Source of the DNA: Pseudomonas sp. ISL-84
GTDB taxonomy: Bacteria > Bacillota > Bacilli > Bacillales > Cytobacillaceae
Length of the DNA stretch: 64,000 nt
NCBI GenBank assembly: GCA_018613035.1
Contig: JAGGRA010000011.1
Coordinates: 1-64,000, forward strand
Direction of reading: 5' to 3'
Shown here: positions 42,416 to 50,469 of the stretch, piece after piece
Numbering within the stretch: the stretch's first letter is position 1
Layout of the letters: every line of letters begins with the position of its first letter
Notes under the pieces: model-generated
Databases searched by the model: none
Seen by the model: the letters and a program-made list of their open reading frames with translations, nothing else
Told to the model about the DNA's origin: nothing
Program-made: the position numbers and the translations under genes

Positions 42416-43179
42416 TATTTGGATGTTCCAGGTATTTCGCAGCCCTCAGGACCGCATGCCAGTCCGCCTTTTAATTTGGCCTCTCTGGCTTTTTCTTGTG
42501 TTAATTGCTGTTGCTGCCATTCTATATCGATTGTCGGCGAGAATTTCTCCGGATGGCGGATATACCAGCGCTGCTTGCGGATCAGGAAGTTGTCTGTATC
42601 TAAAAGCAAAGCTTCATCCAGTTCCTTTAAGGCAGCGTCTTTGTTGCCATTCTTCGCATATTCCATTCCAAGCTTGTATTTGGTTTGTGCAAGCTGCTGC
42701 TCTAGATCACTCGGTGCTGTGGAAGGATTGAAATACTGGTCTTCCAGCTCAACTTTTTCAGCTTCTTTGTGAATCAATTTTTTAACAGCCTCAACATGTT
42801 CTTCTTTGGACACCTGAAAGCCCTGCTTCAGCAGGCGAATGGTTCCATCCTTATCAATGAAGATGCCATTTGGTACGATTTTAAAACCAAACAAATTGGC
42901 CAATTTACTTTCCGTATCAATCAAGGTTGTAAAAGGCTTGCCCTTTGCAAAAGGTTTTACGACTTCCGGTCCCTGGATATCAACCGCTACAGATAAGAGC
43001 TCAAAATCCTCATCTTTATTTTCTTCATAAAATTGCTGCCAGCCTGACAGCTGTTCCCTGCATCGTCACCAGGAAGACCACATGAAAATAAGTGTGTTTT
43101 TACTGAGATAATCCTGGATGGAAACTTGCTTTCCATCCAGGCTAACAAGCTCCACATTAGGCATTTTTTCTAATAGCAA
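42415..43179 (-). pseudogene. TlpA/thioredoxin-like redoxin with an in-frame TGA at the active site
   Basis: A 254-codon reading frame interrupted by a single TGA at 43066-43068. The likely start is TTG at 43179, with AAAGGTGGG 7 nt upstream. The N-terminal part (MPNVELVSLDGKQVSIQDYL) leads to the thioredoxin strand LIFMWSSW. The TGA follows where the first active-site Cys belongs, then R-C-R-E-Q. The frame stays open for 217 more codons through the rest of the redoxin fold, a TPR-like helical stretch (about 170-215) and a C-terminal Cys pair (ACGPEGCE). So either Sec is inserted, giving U-x-C, or a TGC-to-TGA change or 3-base deletion has killed the gene. It is flanked by its own terminator and stands alone. 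Confidence 0.7.
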
Positions 43180-43367
43180 TATTATCCCACCTTTGCCACT
43201 CAGTTTACTAATTAATTATGGGTGTAACAAATATTTTGTATTTTAATTTAAAATATTTAGATAAATGTAAGACAGACCTACTGCTATTTTCTTAATTTAC
43301 GGGTTTTACCAGTCTATTTCCAAAAGTTCATGATCTAGTTGCCGAATTCACAAATGTTCCCGCTGAT

Positions 43368-43387
43368 TTAATCAAACGTTTGATTAA
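43368..43387. promoter_or_regulatory. palindromic operator-like site 1
   Basis: The perfect 20-bp palindrome TTAATCAAACGTTTGATTAA. Related sites lie at 47465 and 54974. It is about 190 nt upstream of the redoxin gene and adjacent to the terminator of the YfcC gene. Confidence 0.55.
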
Positions 43388-43414
43388 AATAAGGAGACGC
43401 CCTTTGGCATCTCC
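43388..43414 (-). terminator. terminator of the YfcC/epimerase operon
   Basis: GGAGATGCC/GGCGTCTCC stem with a 4-nt loop, followed by TTATTTT on the minus strand, 22 nt past the YfcC stop. Confidence 0.8.
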
Positions 43415-43435
43415 CTTTCCCATTCAAAATATCTG

Positions 43436-44857
43436 CTATTGTACTCCAGCCAATACAGCCACAACTAATGCTATGGAACCTATAATCAGCCATCCCATAA
43501 TGAGTTTCCAGATGAACTTCACCCAGCGCTCATATGGTATTCCGGCAACCGCCAAATACCCCATTAGAGCTGCAGAGGTTGGAATAATGGAGTTGGTAAT
43601 TCCATCTCCATATTGGAAGGCCAGCACCGCGATCTGGCGTTCGATCCCAAGCAGGTCGGCAAGCGGGGTCATGATTGGCATGGTTGTAGCGGCCTGCCCG
43701 CTTCCGGATGGAATGAAAAAGTTGATGACAACCTGAACAAAGAACATCCCAATTACATTTAACGTATTTGGCAGGGCACTAATGACGGAAGCAAGACCAT
43801 TGATCATCGTATCAATTATCACGCCATTTTCCATGACAACTAAAATGGCGCGGGCGAAACCAACGATAAGTGCACCAAATGCAACCAGCTTCATCCCATC
43901 AACAAAGGAGTCAAACAAACGGTTGATTCCAATGCCGCCAACAAGACCAGAAGCAAAACCGATAATAATGAAAGATGCCGTCAGCTCGGTTAAATACCAG
44001 CCCCATTCAAAAACACCGTACATATTAAAAGCTAGTCCGCCTGCAATGATCAGGAGAACAAGGGCGTGGCGAAGGGAGAATTCTTGAAATTGGCCTTCAG
44101 GCGAATCCCTGCGCTTTTCTTTTTCCTTTAATTCAATATCGTACATCACGCTTTTTTCCGGATTTTTCTTTACTTTGGACGCATATCTCATCACGTAAAA
44201 TATGGCTAGTGAAAGAACAAAAATATAAATAGCGAACCGGAAGCCAATTCCGCTGAAAAGCGGTACTTCTGCAATGGACTGGGCGACCCCAACCGTAAAC
44301 GGATTCATCATCCCGCCAATAAAACCACTGGCTGCTCCAATGCTGATCATGGCCGTCCCGGTGATGGCATCATACCCCATCGCCCTTGCGATCGCGATCC
44401 CAATTGGCACAAAGATAATGCTTTCTTCTGCCATTCCGGTTGTGGCTCCGGCAATTGAAAAAATAATCATCGTGATCGGAATGAGCAGCTTTTCCCGCTT
44501 CTCCAATTTCCTTACGGCCTTATGAATCCCGGCTTCAATTGTTCCGGTTTCACGAATAATCCCAAAGGCTCCGCCTACCAGGAAAATATAAAAAATAATG
44601 GTAGACCCTTTGGCCATCCCCTCTGGAATTGCCTTAAACAATTCAAAGAAACTAATCGGATTCGATTCAACGACCTGGTAGCTGTCTTGAACCACAATGG
44701 TTCTTCCATCCTGCTCCATTCTTTCAAATTGACCTGCAGGTAAAATATAGGTAGCAATGGCAGCTAAAACTATAATGGCGAAAATGATGGCATACGTATG
44801 AGGAATTTTTCGTTTCTTTTCAGCCACAACCTCCTGGTGGGGCGATTCCACTTTCAT
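43436..44857 (-). CDS. YfcC-family membrane transporter
   Basis: A 473-residue permease, paralogous to 10816-12243 (same YILPAGQFER, MNPFTVGVAQSIAEVPLFSG, FFIPSGSGQAATTMPIMTP and YGDGITNSIIPTS landmarks). About 11-12 helices. It is 12 nt downstream of the enolase-superfamily epimerase gene, with AAGGAGG before its ATG, and is the last gene before a terminator. With an epimerase of dipeptides or N-acyl amino acids as its neighbour, import of a peptide, amino acid or acylated amino acid is more likely than C4-dicarboxylates, but this is inference. Confidence 0.87.
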   Translation of the reverse strand: MKVESPHQEVVAEKKRKIPHTYAIIFAIIVLAAIATYILPAGQFERMEQDGRTIVVQDSYQVVESNPISFFELFKAIPEGMAKGSTIIFYIFLVGGAFGIIRETGTIEAGIHKAVRKLEKREKLLIPITMIIFSIAGATTGMAEESIIFVPIGIAIARAMGYDAITGTAMISIGAASGFIGGMMNPFTVGVAQSIAEVPLFSGIGFRFAIYIFVLSLAIFYVMRYASKVKKNPEKSVMYDIELKEKEKRRDSPEGQFQEFSLRHALVLLIIAGGLAFNMYGVFEWGWYLTELTASFIIIGFASGLVGGIGINRLFDSFVDGMKLVAFGALIVGFARAILVVMENGVIIDTMINGLASVISALPNTLNVIGMFFVQVVINFFIPSGSGQAATTMPIMTPLADLLGIERQIAVLAFQYGDGITNSIIPTSAALMGYLAVAGIPYERWVKFIWKLIMGWLIIGSIALVVAVLAGVQ

Positions 44858-44869
44858 CTCGGTTCCTCC

Positions 44870-45985
44870 TTATCCTTTTTCAATCGAATCATATTGAATG
44901 GTTAGCTCTTTTAAAATATCCTCGTTAACCGTAACTCCAAGTCCAGGCTGATCACTTAAATGAACAAATGGAATCTCATATCTCAAGTCCCCAATGTCTT
45001 TGCTGAATAGCAGCGGTCCTGTAAGCTCCGTGCTGATGATATTTTTTCTCGAAATCGCCACATGATAGCCTGCCGCAGAACCGATTGAAGACTCTACCAT
45101 CGAACCAATCTGGCATTCGATTCCAGCGTATTCAGCTGCTTTGGCCATATGGACAGCCGGATAAATACCTCCGGATTTCATGAGCTTAATGTTAATTTTA
45201 TCTGCAGCCCCATTCCGGATAATCTCCACTAAATCCTCCCCGGAATGAATGCTTTCATCAGCCATCAAAGGCGTGCTCGTTTTTTGCCTGATTTCGCCGA
45301 GGCCGTGAATATCCCCCATCCTAATCGGCTGTTCAAGCCAGGAGATATTGAGATTCTCCAGCAGTTTTATTGCCTGCAATGCTGTAGAGACATTTCTCCA
45401 GCCCTGGTTAACATCCACCCTAATGGGAACTTCCATGCCCACCTGCTCACGGACATGCGCAATCCGTTTGCAGTCTTCCAGATAATTTGTGCCTACTTTC
45501 AGTTTTAAGGACTGGTAGCCCTGCTCAATTGCCGCTTTAGCCTTTTTGGCCATCAAAGCTGGCTCTTCAATGCTCAGCACCTTTGGATAGGTAAGAGTGT
45601 CATGGTATTGGCCGCCGAGCAAGTTGTAGACCGGCTCTTGCTTATATTTTCCCAAAAGGTCATAGCACGCAATGTCAACCGCTGCTTTGGCAGAAGGATT
45701 GGAGTTTATAAGCCCATTCATCTTATGATGAAGTTCTTCCATGTTGATAGGAGAAAATCCGATCATGGCAGGTAAAAGGGTATGCTTCAGCAAAGATATG
45801 GTGCTGTAAAAGGATTCCCCTGTCACATGTTCATCAGGAACCGCTTCTCCGTATCCTGTTAGCCCGTTATCTGCTTCAAGGCGAACGATCACCGATGGCA
45901 TATAATCGAAACTGGCATAAGAGATAATAAACGGCTCTTTTAGAGGCAGATGAATCCCAAAGATTTCGGCTTTTACTATTTTCAT
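44870..45985 (-). CDS. enolase-superfamily racemase/epimerase (dipeptide epimerase-like)
   Basis: A 371-residue member of the muconate lactonizing enzyme subgroup. The N-terminal capping domain (about 1-125) is followed by a TIM barrel with the acid/base pair: KLKVG (the KxK motif, about 163-167) and the opposite Lys in INIKLMKSGG (about 265). The magnesium ligands are in DVNQGW, LEQPI and MADES. This KxK plus DxD arrangement is that of L-Ala-D/L-Glu and other dipeptide epimerases, N-succinylamino-acid racemases and o-succinylbenzoate synthases. The partner genes (a permease and a regulator) favour a catabolic epimerase. It is in one operon with the regulator upstream. Confidence 0.86.
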   Translation of the reverse strand: MKIVKAEIFGIHLPLKEPFIISYASFDYMPSVIVRLEADNGLTGYGEAVPDEHVTGESFYSTISLLKHTLLPAMIGFSPINMEELHHKMNGLINSNPSAKAAVDIACYDLLGKYKQEPVYNLLGGQYHDTLTYPKVLSIEEPALMAKKAKAAIEQGYQSLKLKVGTNYLEDCKRIAHVREQVGMEVPIRVDVNQGWRNVSTALQAIKLLENLNISWLEQPIRMGDIHGLGEIRQKTSTPLMADESIHSGEDLVEIIRNGAADKINIKLMKSGGIYPAVHMAKAAEYAGIECQIGSMVESSIGSAAGYHVAISRKNIISTELTGPLLFSKDIGDLRYEIPFVHLSDQPGLGVTVNEDILKELTIQYDSIEKG

Positions 45986-46084
45986 AAAATCAGTCCTTAC
46001 ATAGAATTTAAGTTGTCGTTAAGGTGTCGTTAATTGGTTATGTTTTATAATATACTGAAAATTCAGCAACGGTCAAGAGGCATT

Positions 46085-47371
46085 TTAAGCCTCTCTCAAC
46101 CCTTTTAACATGGTGCCTGCTTGATAGAGCGAACGCGGACGCCCCTGATCATAAGGCTGCTCCTCTCCTGATACCTGCAGTAATTCCTGATCCAGAAGCT
46201 TTTTAACCATTCTTTCTGCTGACCTTCTGCTGATGCTGAAATAATCGGCAAGCTCCTGTGCTGAAAATGGCCTAAAATCATTTACCTGCAGAAAGTTAAT
46301 AAACCTGGAAATGTTTTTGCTGCTCATTTTCAACTCGGCACTTAACTTCTTCACTGCCGGGTCTTCATTTTTCAGAGAATATTGCTCTTCATTGCGGAAT
46401 AAAGGACCTGTCAGGTTTTTCTCCTCATCCACTATATAGACGGCATGTTCATCAGGTTTTTTCTCTGCAAAGTTCAATGCGGTAATAGCATGAGTTTCCG
46501 CTTCTTTTACCGTGTATCCAAACCCAATTCCAACCGCTGTTTTTTCAAATTCGTTTCGAATGCCGGTTAATAAACCATCGAGCTTTTGATTCATGATCAG
46601 CGTCTGCAGCACTCCGCGATTCGAAAGAACCAGCTGCAAGCCTGAATCACTTGAAGTCATCTTCGCTTGCAGAGCCTTTGCAAACTGTTCAATTTGGTGC
46701 ATTCTATTGCTTTTAAAACAAATGGCTGCAACCTGCGAATTCTTGGATTGATTCAGCTCAGTAAGGGTCGCGGCCTTCTCCAGGCCTTCCTTTAACGTAG
46801 GAACCGACTGAATCATAAACATGGAGGGAATCCCTTTCTCCTGAAGCTGATCATATACAGCATGAATACTCGTTAGGGCAAAAGCTGTTTTCCCTTGCTC
46901 GTATAAGGCAGAATGAAATTCCACGAATTCATCGATTGATATTTCCCTTTCCTCCTGAAAATCGTATATCCACGGGTACTCCTTCACATGGCTAACACGC
47001 TCTGTAATCCCTGTTTCATTCAAGACTCCTTCAAGAAATCTTCTCCCCGGCAAATCAATCGATACCTCACCAAGCTTAAAAGAATGGTGGTAATGAATAG
47101 ACAGCAGTGATAACGCTACCATATTTTCGTTAAAAGAAAGATAACTGGACCCGATCGGATAACGATCCAACAGCTTCTTGGCATGGTGATAAGGAATGAT
47201 ACCTGAAAACAGCAAAAAATGGCATTCCTTTACCGCCCGCTTAATCAGTGCGTTTAACTCCTTCGGGGTAGCGTATGTATAGGAAATCAATTTATATGCA
47301 GGATAATGATCATAAAACTGGTTGATCTCATCGATAAACTGCTGCGAACCAACAACACCAATGGCTAACAA
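46085..47371 (-). CDS. transcriptional regulator with C-terminal helix-turn-helix
   Basis: A 428-residue protein of unclear family. The C-terminal 80 residues contain a winged helix-turn-helix (PFSAQELADYFSISRRSAER, then MVKKLLDQELL). The N-terminal part (about 1-150) looks like an alpha/beta sensor domain. The middle (about 170-340, with VQTL-type helices and GIGFGYTVKEAETHAITAL) recalls nucleotidyl-cyclase or GTP-cyclohydrolase-III-like folds in which a GGDEF core is degenerate. It starts at TTG behind AAGGTGAG. It is 100 nt upstream of the epimerase and YfcC genes on the same strand and probably regulates them; a palindrome with TCAAACGTTTGA lies in its promoter region. Confidence 0.65.
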   Translation of the reverse strand: MLAIGVVGSQQFIDEINQFYDHYPAYKLISYTYATPKELNALIKRAVKECHFLLFSGIIPYHHAKKLLDRYPIGSSYLSFNENMVALSLLSIHYHHSFKLGEVSIDLPGRRFLEGVLNETGITERVSHVKEYPWIYDFQEEREISIDEFVEFHSALYEQGKTAFALTSIHAVYDQLQEKGIPSMFMIQSVPTLKEGLEKAATLTELNQSKNSQVAAICFKSNRMHQIEQFAKALQAKMTSSDSGLQLVLSNRGVLQTLIMNQKLDGLLTGIRNEFEKTAVGIGFGYTVKEAETHAITALNFAEKKPDEHAVYIVDEEKNLTGPLFRNEEQYSLKNEDPAVKKLSAELKMSSKNISRFINFLQVNDFRPFSAQELADYFSISRRSAERMVKKLLDQELLQVSGEEQPYDQGRPRSLYQAGTMLKGLREA

Positions 47372-47464
47372 ATGAACTCACCTTCTTTGGCAAAACTCTA
47401 ATTTCGTTTATATAGAATACTATCATAATAACTGCAAGGGCAAACAGAGTTTTGTAATGAGACC

Positions 47465-47488
47465 TTTCAATCAAACGTTTGATTGAAA
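47465..47488. promoter_or_regulatory. palindromic operator-like site 2
   Basis: A perfect 24-bp palindrome with the core AATCAAACGTTTGATT and TTTC/GAAA arms, about 94 nt upstream of the regulator start at 47371. Confidence 0.6.
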
Positions 47489-47495
47489 ATCTTTA

Positions 47496-47535
47496 TTCGA
47501 CAAAATTCGGGTGGTACCTGGTACCACCCGAATTT
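47496..47535 (-). repeat. REP-like element, copy 5 (complete inverted form)
   Basis: TTCGACAAAATTCGGG, GGTACCTGGTACC, then the complementary arm ACCCGAATTT. It forms a 16-bp inverted repeat around a single central T. It ends 3 nt from the stop codon of the hydrolase gene and could act as that gene's terminator or 3' stabiliser. The other copies hold only one arm plus the centre. Confidence 0.85.
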
Positions 47536-47537
47536 CA

Positions 47538-48827
47538 TTAATCTTCCATCAAGCCCTCAACAAAATCCTTCAGCACATGCACGCCGTAAACGCAGTCATT
47601 TAATGACGTCCATTCCCGCGGGTTATGGCTGATGCCATCCTTGCTGCGGACAAACAGCATGGCGGCCGGGATTTCAGTTCCGACGATCATCGTGTCATGG
47701 CCGGCGCCGCTTGGGATGTAAACTGGTTTTATATCGAACTTCGTTAGAGAATCTGCTATTTTTGTCAGCAATTTTTCTTCAATGGGCAGCGGCATTATTT
47801 TTGCATTCAGGTTCATCTGTACTTCCATATTTCTTTCTTCAGCTATTTTACGTGCTTCGTTAGTGATTATGTCAAGCAGCCGGTCACGGGTATCTTCAAA
47901 AATATCCCGGATATCCACAATGAGTTTTACTTCCTGGGCGATGACATTAAAGCCATTTGGATGTACGTTCAGCTTTCCAACAGTGGCAACGGCTGTATCG
48001 CTGACCTGCTTTGGAAACTTCTCGATCGCAGCTACAAACAATGCGGCGGTCACCAGCGGATCTTTGCGTCCAGCCATTGGCGTATTTCCTGCGTGTCCGG
48101 CTTCCCCCGTAAAAGTAACCTCCAGCGAGGCTGGGCCTGCAATGCCTTTGACCACTCCAACAGGCTGATCTTCTCTTTCCAGCACCTTTCCCTGTTCAAT
48201 ATGAACTTCCACAAAGGTTTCAATTTCACGCCTGCTGTTCCCGGCCTTTAAGCATTCCTCAGCACTGCTTCCATATTCGGATAGCACCTCTCTAAACGAC
48301 TTGCCTTTTTCATCCCGCAGACTATCCATTTCCTCCGGCTTCATTTGCCCCATAAAAGCCCGGCTGCCTGTTAAGCTGCTTTTGAATCTCGAACCCTCTT
48401 CATCTGAAAAAATAACAACCTCATAAGGCTTTTCCGGTAGGTATCCTGTTTCCTTCCACGCTTCCACTACCTCCAAAGCAGACAGGACGCCGAGGGGCCC
48501 ATCAAAGTGCCCTCCGTTCGGAACGCTATCAACATGGGAACCTGAAACAATCGCTGGCCCTTCCGATTTTCCAGCCAATCTGCCAAATACATTTCCCGCT
48601 CCATCTGTTGTTACACTTAGTCCTGCACTTTTCATCCAGCCAATGATTAATTCCTTTGCTTGTTTCTCTTCCGCTGAGTAGCCGGGGCGTGTCACGCCGC
48701 CGCTTTCCATAAGACCTATTTTTGAAAGCTCATCAAGTCTTTTAGCTAATCTCTCGCCGTTAACACCTGAATGAGTGAGTTCATCATTATAATCTTTTAC
48801 AAGCTGTTCAAATAATTTTCTTTCCAT
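47538..48827 (-). CDS. M20-type amidase/N-carbamoyl-L-amino-acid hydrolase family
   Basis: A 429-residue zinc hydrolase of the hydantoinase/carbamoylase branch (allantoate amidohydrolase, ureidoglycolate hydrolase, L-carbamoylase). Metal ligands are visible: SGSHVDSVPNGGHFDG (about 92-106, first His and bridging Asp), FSDEEGSRF with the Glu pair, EVHIEQG with the second His, and SGAGHDTM with the dimer-domain residues near 375. The dimerisation domain covers about 210-330. It releases ammonia or carbamate from ureido compounds. It follows a 340-nt repeat-bearing gap, so it is not necessarily part of the DUF3100 operon upstream, although its function would suit amino-acid or ureide use. Confidence 0.88.
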   Translation of the reverse strand: MERKLFEQLVKDYNDELTHSGVNGERLAKRLDELSKIGLMESGGVTRPGYSAEEKQAKELIIGWMKSAGLSVTTDGAGNVFGRLAGKSEGPAIVSGSHVDSVPNGGHFDGPLGVLSALEVVEAWKETGYLPEKPYEVVIFSDEEGSRFKSSLTGSRAFMGQMKPEEMDSLRDEKGKSFREVLSEYGSSAEECLKAGNSRREIETFVEVHIEQGKVLEREDQPVGVVKGIAGPASLEVTFTGEAGHAGNTPMAGRKDPLVTAALFVAAIEKFPKQVSDTAVATVGKLNVHPNGFNVIAQEVKLIVDIRDIFEDTRDRLLDIITNEARKIAEERNMEVQMNLNAKIMPLPIEEKLLTKIADSLTKFDIKPVYIPSGAGHDTMIVGTEIPAAMLFVRSKDGISHNPREWTSLNDCVYGVHVLKDFVEGLMED

Positions 48828-48894
48828 TGCTGCTTCACACTCTTTCCTTTTTATTTAGATTGCTTTGAATCCTATTAACACTGTGAAATGCTAG

Positions 48895-49028
48895 AATGTT
48901 GATATGGCGCAAAGTGACCGATATATCGGAGAACTGACTGATAAAAATGAAATCTGACCGATATATCGGAAAAGTGACGGATAAAACTCAAATCTGACTG
49001 ATAAACATCGCAAAGTGACCGCTATCTT
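48895..49028. repeat. degenerate short tandem repeat
   Basis: Six or so units of 18-22 nt based on AAAGTGACCGATATATCGGA, alternating with AAATCTGACTGATAAA. Each full unit holds the small palindrome CCGATATATCGG. It fills much of the otherwise gene-free 48828-49129; no promoter was clear there. Confidence 0.7.
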
Positions 49029-49129
49029 CCGCAACAGGCACAACAAAGACGCTGAACCCCTCGTTCAAGCAGACTATTTTATAAAAAACTCCTGAACCAA
49101 GCTAAATTCTTCTCGAAAACAGCTTTTTT

Positions 49130-49165
49130 AACAAGAAAAGCCCAGCAGATAATACCTGCCAGGCT
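49130..49165 (-). terminator. terminator of the ALDH-reductase-membrane protein operon
   Basis: AGCCTGGCAG/CTGCTGGGCT stem followed by TTTCTTGTT on the minus strand, 6 nt past the stop of the 150-residue membrane protein. Confidence 0.8.
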
Positions 49166-49170
49166 GCAAA

Positions 49171-49623
49171 TTAAATAATCCCCTGCATGCGTAAGATAAT
49201 TTCAGCTATCACCGCAGATCCAATGAAGGTTCCGAAGAACACAAAGATTGCGACAATGACGCTTCTCCAGCCCAGCTTGGAAAAGTCAGCCCAGTTCTTT
49301 CCGATTGAGATCCCTGCATAGGCAAGGATTGGCGTAGCCAAAGCTAATATATTGATTTCACTTGTCCATCTAACCACGTATTCTGAACCTGGAAATCCCG
49401 GAATTGAAATAATAATACCAATGATACCAATATATCCGACACTTGGAATATTGCCAGGAACAACTTTTTCGAGTACAAGACCCAATACGCTGATCAGGAT
49501 TAAAACAAGCATGCCTGGAATCGCAGCAGTTGGGAGCACATCATATCCAACCCAGTTACCGACAATCGCGGACAGCCCGAACACTGTTAAAATCAAAAAC
49601 CACTCAATGACATTTTTAAACAT
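49171..49623 (-). CDS. small polytopic membrane protein
   Basis: A 150-residue integral membrane protein with four or five hydrophobic segments (about 8-25, 33-52, 62-80, 90-108 and 118-145). It resembles half of a small carboxylate permease of the KdgT or DUF340 kind, but I cannot assign a family firmly. Its ATG lies inside the end of the preceding DUF3100-like gene (8-nt overlap), with GGGGGAG as ribosome site, so the two are translationally coupled and likely form one complex. It is the last gene of the operon before a terminator. Confidence 0.75.
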   Translation of the reverse strand: MFKNVIEWFLILTVFGLSAIVGNWVGYDVLPTAAIPGMLVLILISVLGLVLEKVVPGNIPSVGYIGIIGIIISIPGFPGSEYVVRWTSEINILALATPILAYAGISIGKNWADFSKLGWRSVIVAIFVFFGTFIGSAVIAEIILRMQGII

Positions 49624-50443
49624 TCATGTCTCCCCCTTTGCCAGCACCCGCTGCCTTTTTCTCTTTGCGCCTCATCATGATGGAATATAATTTTTCCGTT
49701 AACGGGAGACCAATAAAGATACTTACATAAAGGCCGGTGGAGAGAGAAATCAAGTTACTTGCGCCAGCAAAGGCAACAATCTGGCTTTCAAGCTCAGGAA
49801 ACGCCCCGATCAGCGAACCGCTCGCAGCAGCCATCATACTTCCGCTTCCAACTCCTGAAGCCATCGCAAAAGAAAGTGGATGTAATGGCGTAATAGTAGC
49901 TAAGAATCCTGAGATTAACCCAAGGAAAACCGCTCCAAAAACAGTTCCAAAGATATAAATGGCCATTACGCCTCTTCCTTCAGGCGAATCAAAGCCAAAT
50001 TTATTCATGATCAAACCAACATTCGGCTCCCGGGCGACTGAGTGGGTCATGCCGATACTTTCCCTTTTGAACCCTAGCAGAATAGCAATAGGAAGCGCAA
50101 AGAAAATAGTACCAAGGTTACCAAGCTCCTGAAGCAATAAAGCGGGTCCTGCTGCGATCAATGCCTCGATCTGCGGGCCGATGGTAACCCCAATCTTGGC
50201 AATTAAAAGGGTAACTCCCAGAATGATTAAAGGTTCTGCATTTTTTGCCTGCTTTTCTTTAATAAGCGGAGTAAAATATAAACCCAAACCTAAGAAAAAG
50301 GCATAAAGCATAGGCAGCAGCAGCACGACACCGCTGCCGACTTTAAAGCTGAATTGCCCAATTGCTTCCGTAATTCCTACAAGAATAAAAGCAATAAGGT
50401 GCAAGCGCCAATCTTTTAAAATTTCTGTCTTTTCATTTTTCAT
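49616..50443 (-). CDS. DUF3100-like membrane protein, probable transporter subunit
   Basis: A 275-residue membrane protein with about eight helices (from residue 15 on). Notable glycine-rich segments are AMASGVGSGSMMAAASGSLIGAF (cut here into two stretches, about 190-213) and MTHSVAREPNVGLIMNKFG between helices, both likely functional loops. The overall pattern matches DUF3100 proteins as I recall them. It overlaps the 150-residue membrane protein and follows the GarR-like reductase by 26 nt, so a two-component carrier for the acid processed by the operon is the reasonable inference. A cytoplasmic tail of basic residues ends the protein. Confidence 0.68.
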   Translation of the reverse strand: MKNEKTEILKDWRLHLIAFILVGITEAIGQFSFKVGSGVVLLLPMLYAFFLGLGLYFTPLIKEKQAKNAEPLIILGVTLLIAKIGVTIGPQIEALIAAGPALLLQELGNLGTIFFALPIAILLGFKRESIGMTHSVAREPNVGLIMNKFGFDSPEGRGVMAIYIFGTVFGAVFLGLISGFLATITPLHPLSFAMASGVGSGSMMAAASGSLIGAFPELESQIVAFAGASNLISLSTGLYVSIFIGLPLTEKLYSIMMRRKEKKAAGAGKGGDMNV

Positions 50444-50469
50444 AATTTCCCCCCTAGATTAAAAGATTA

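Noticed and set aside
43066-43068. Treating the TGA as proof of selenocysteine
   Set aside because: A single TGA at a redox Cys is suggestive only; the shortened spacing to the next Cys and lack of visible Sec machinery leave a mutation equally likely.
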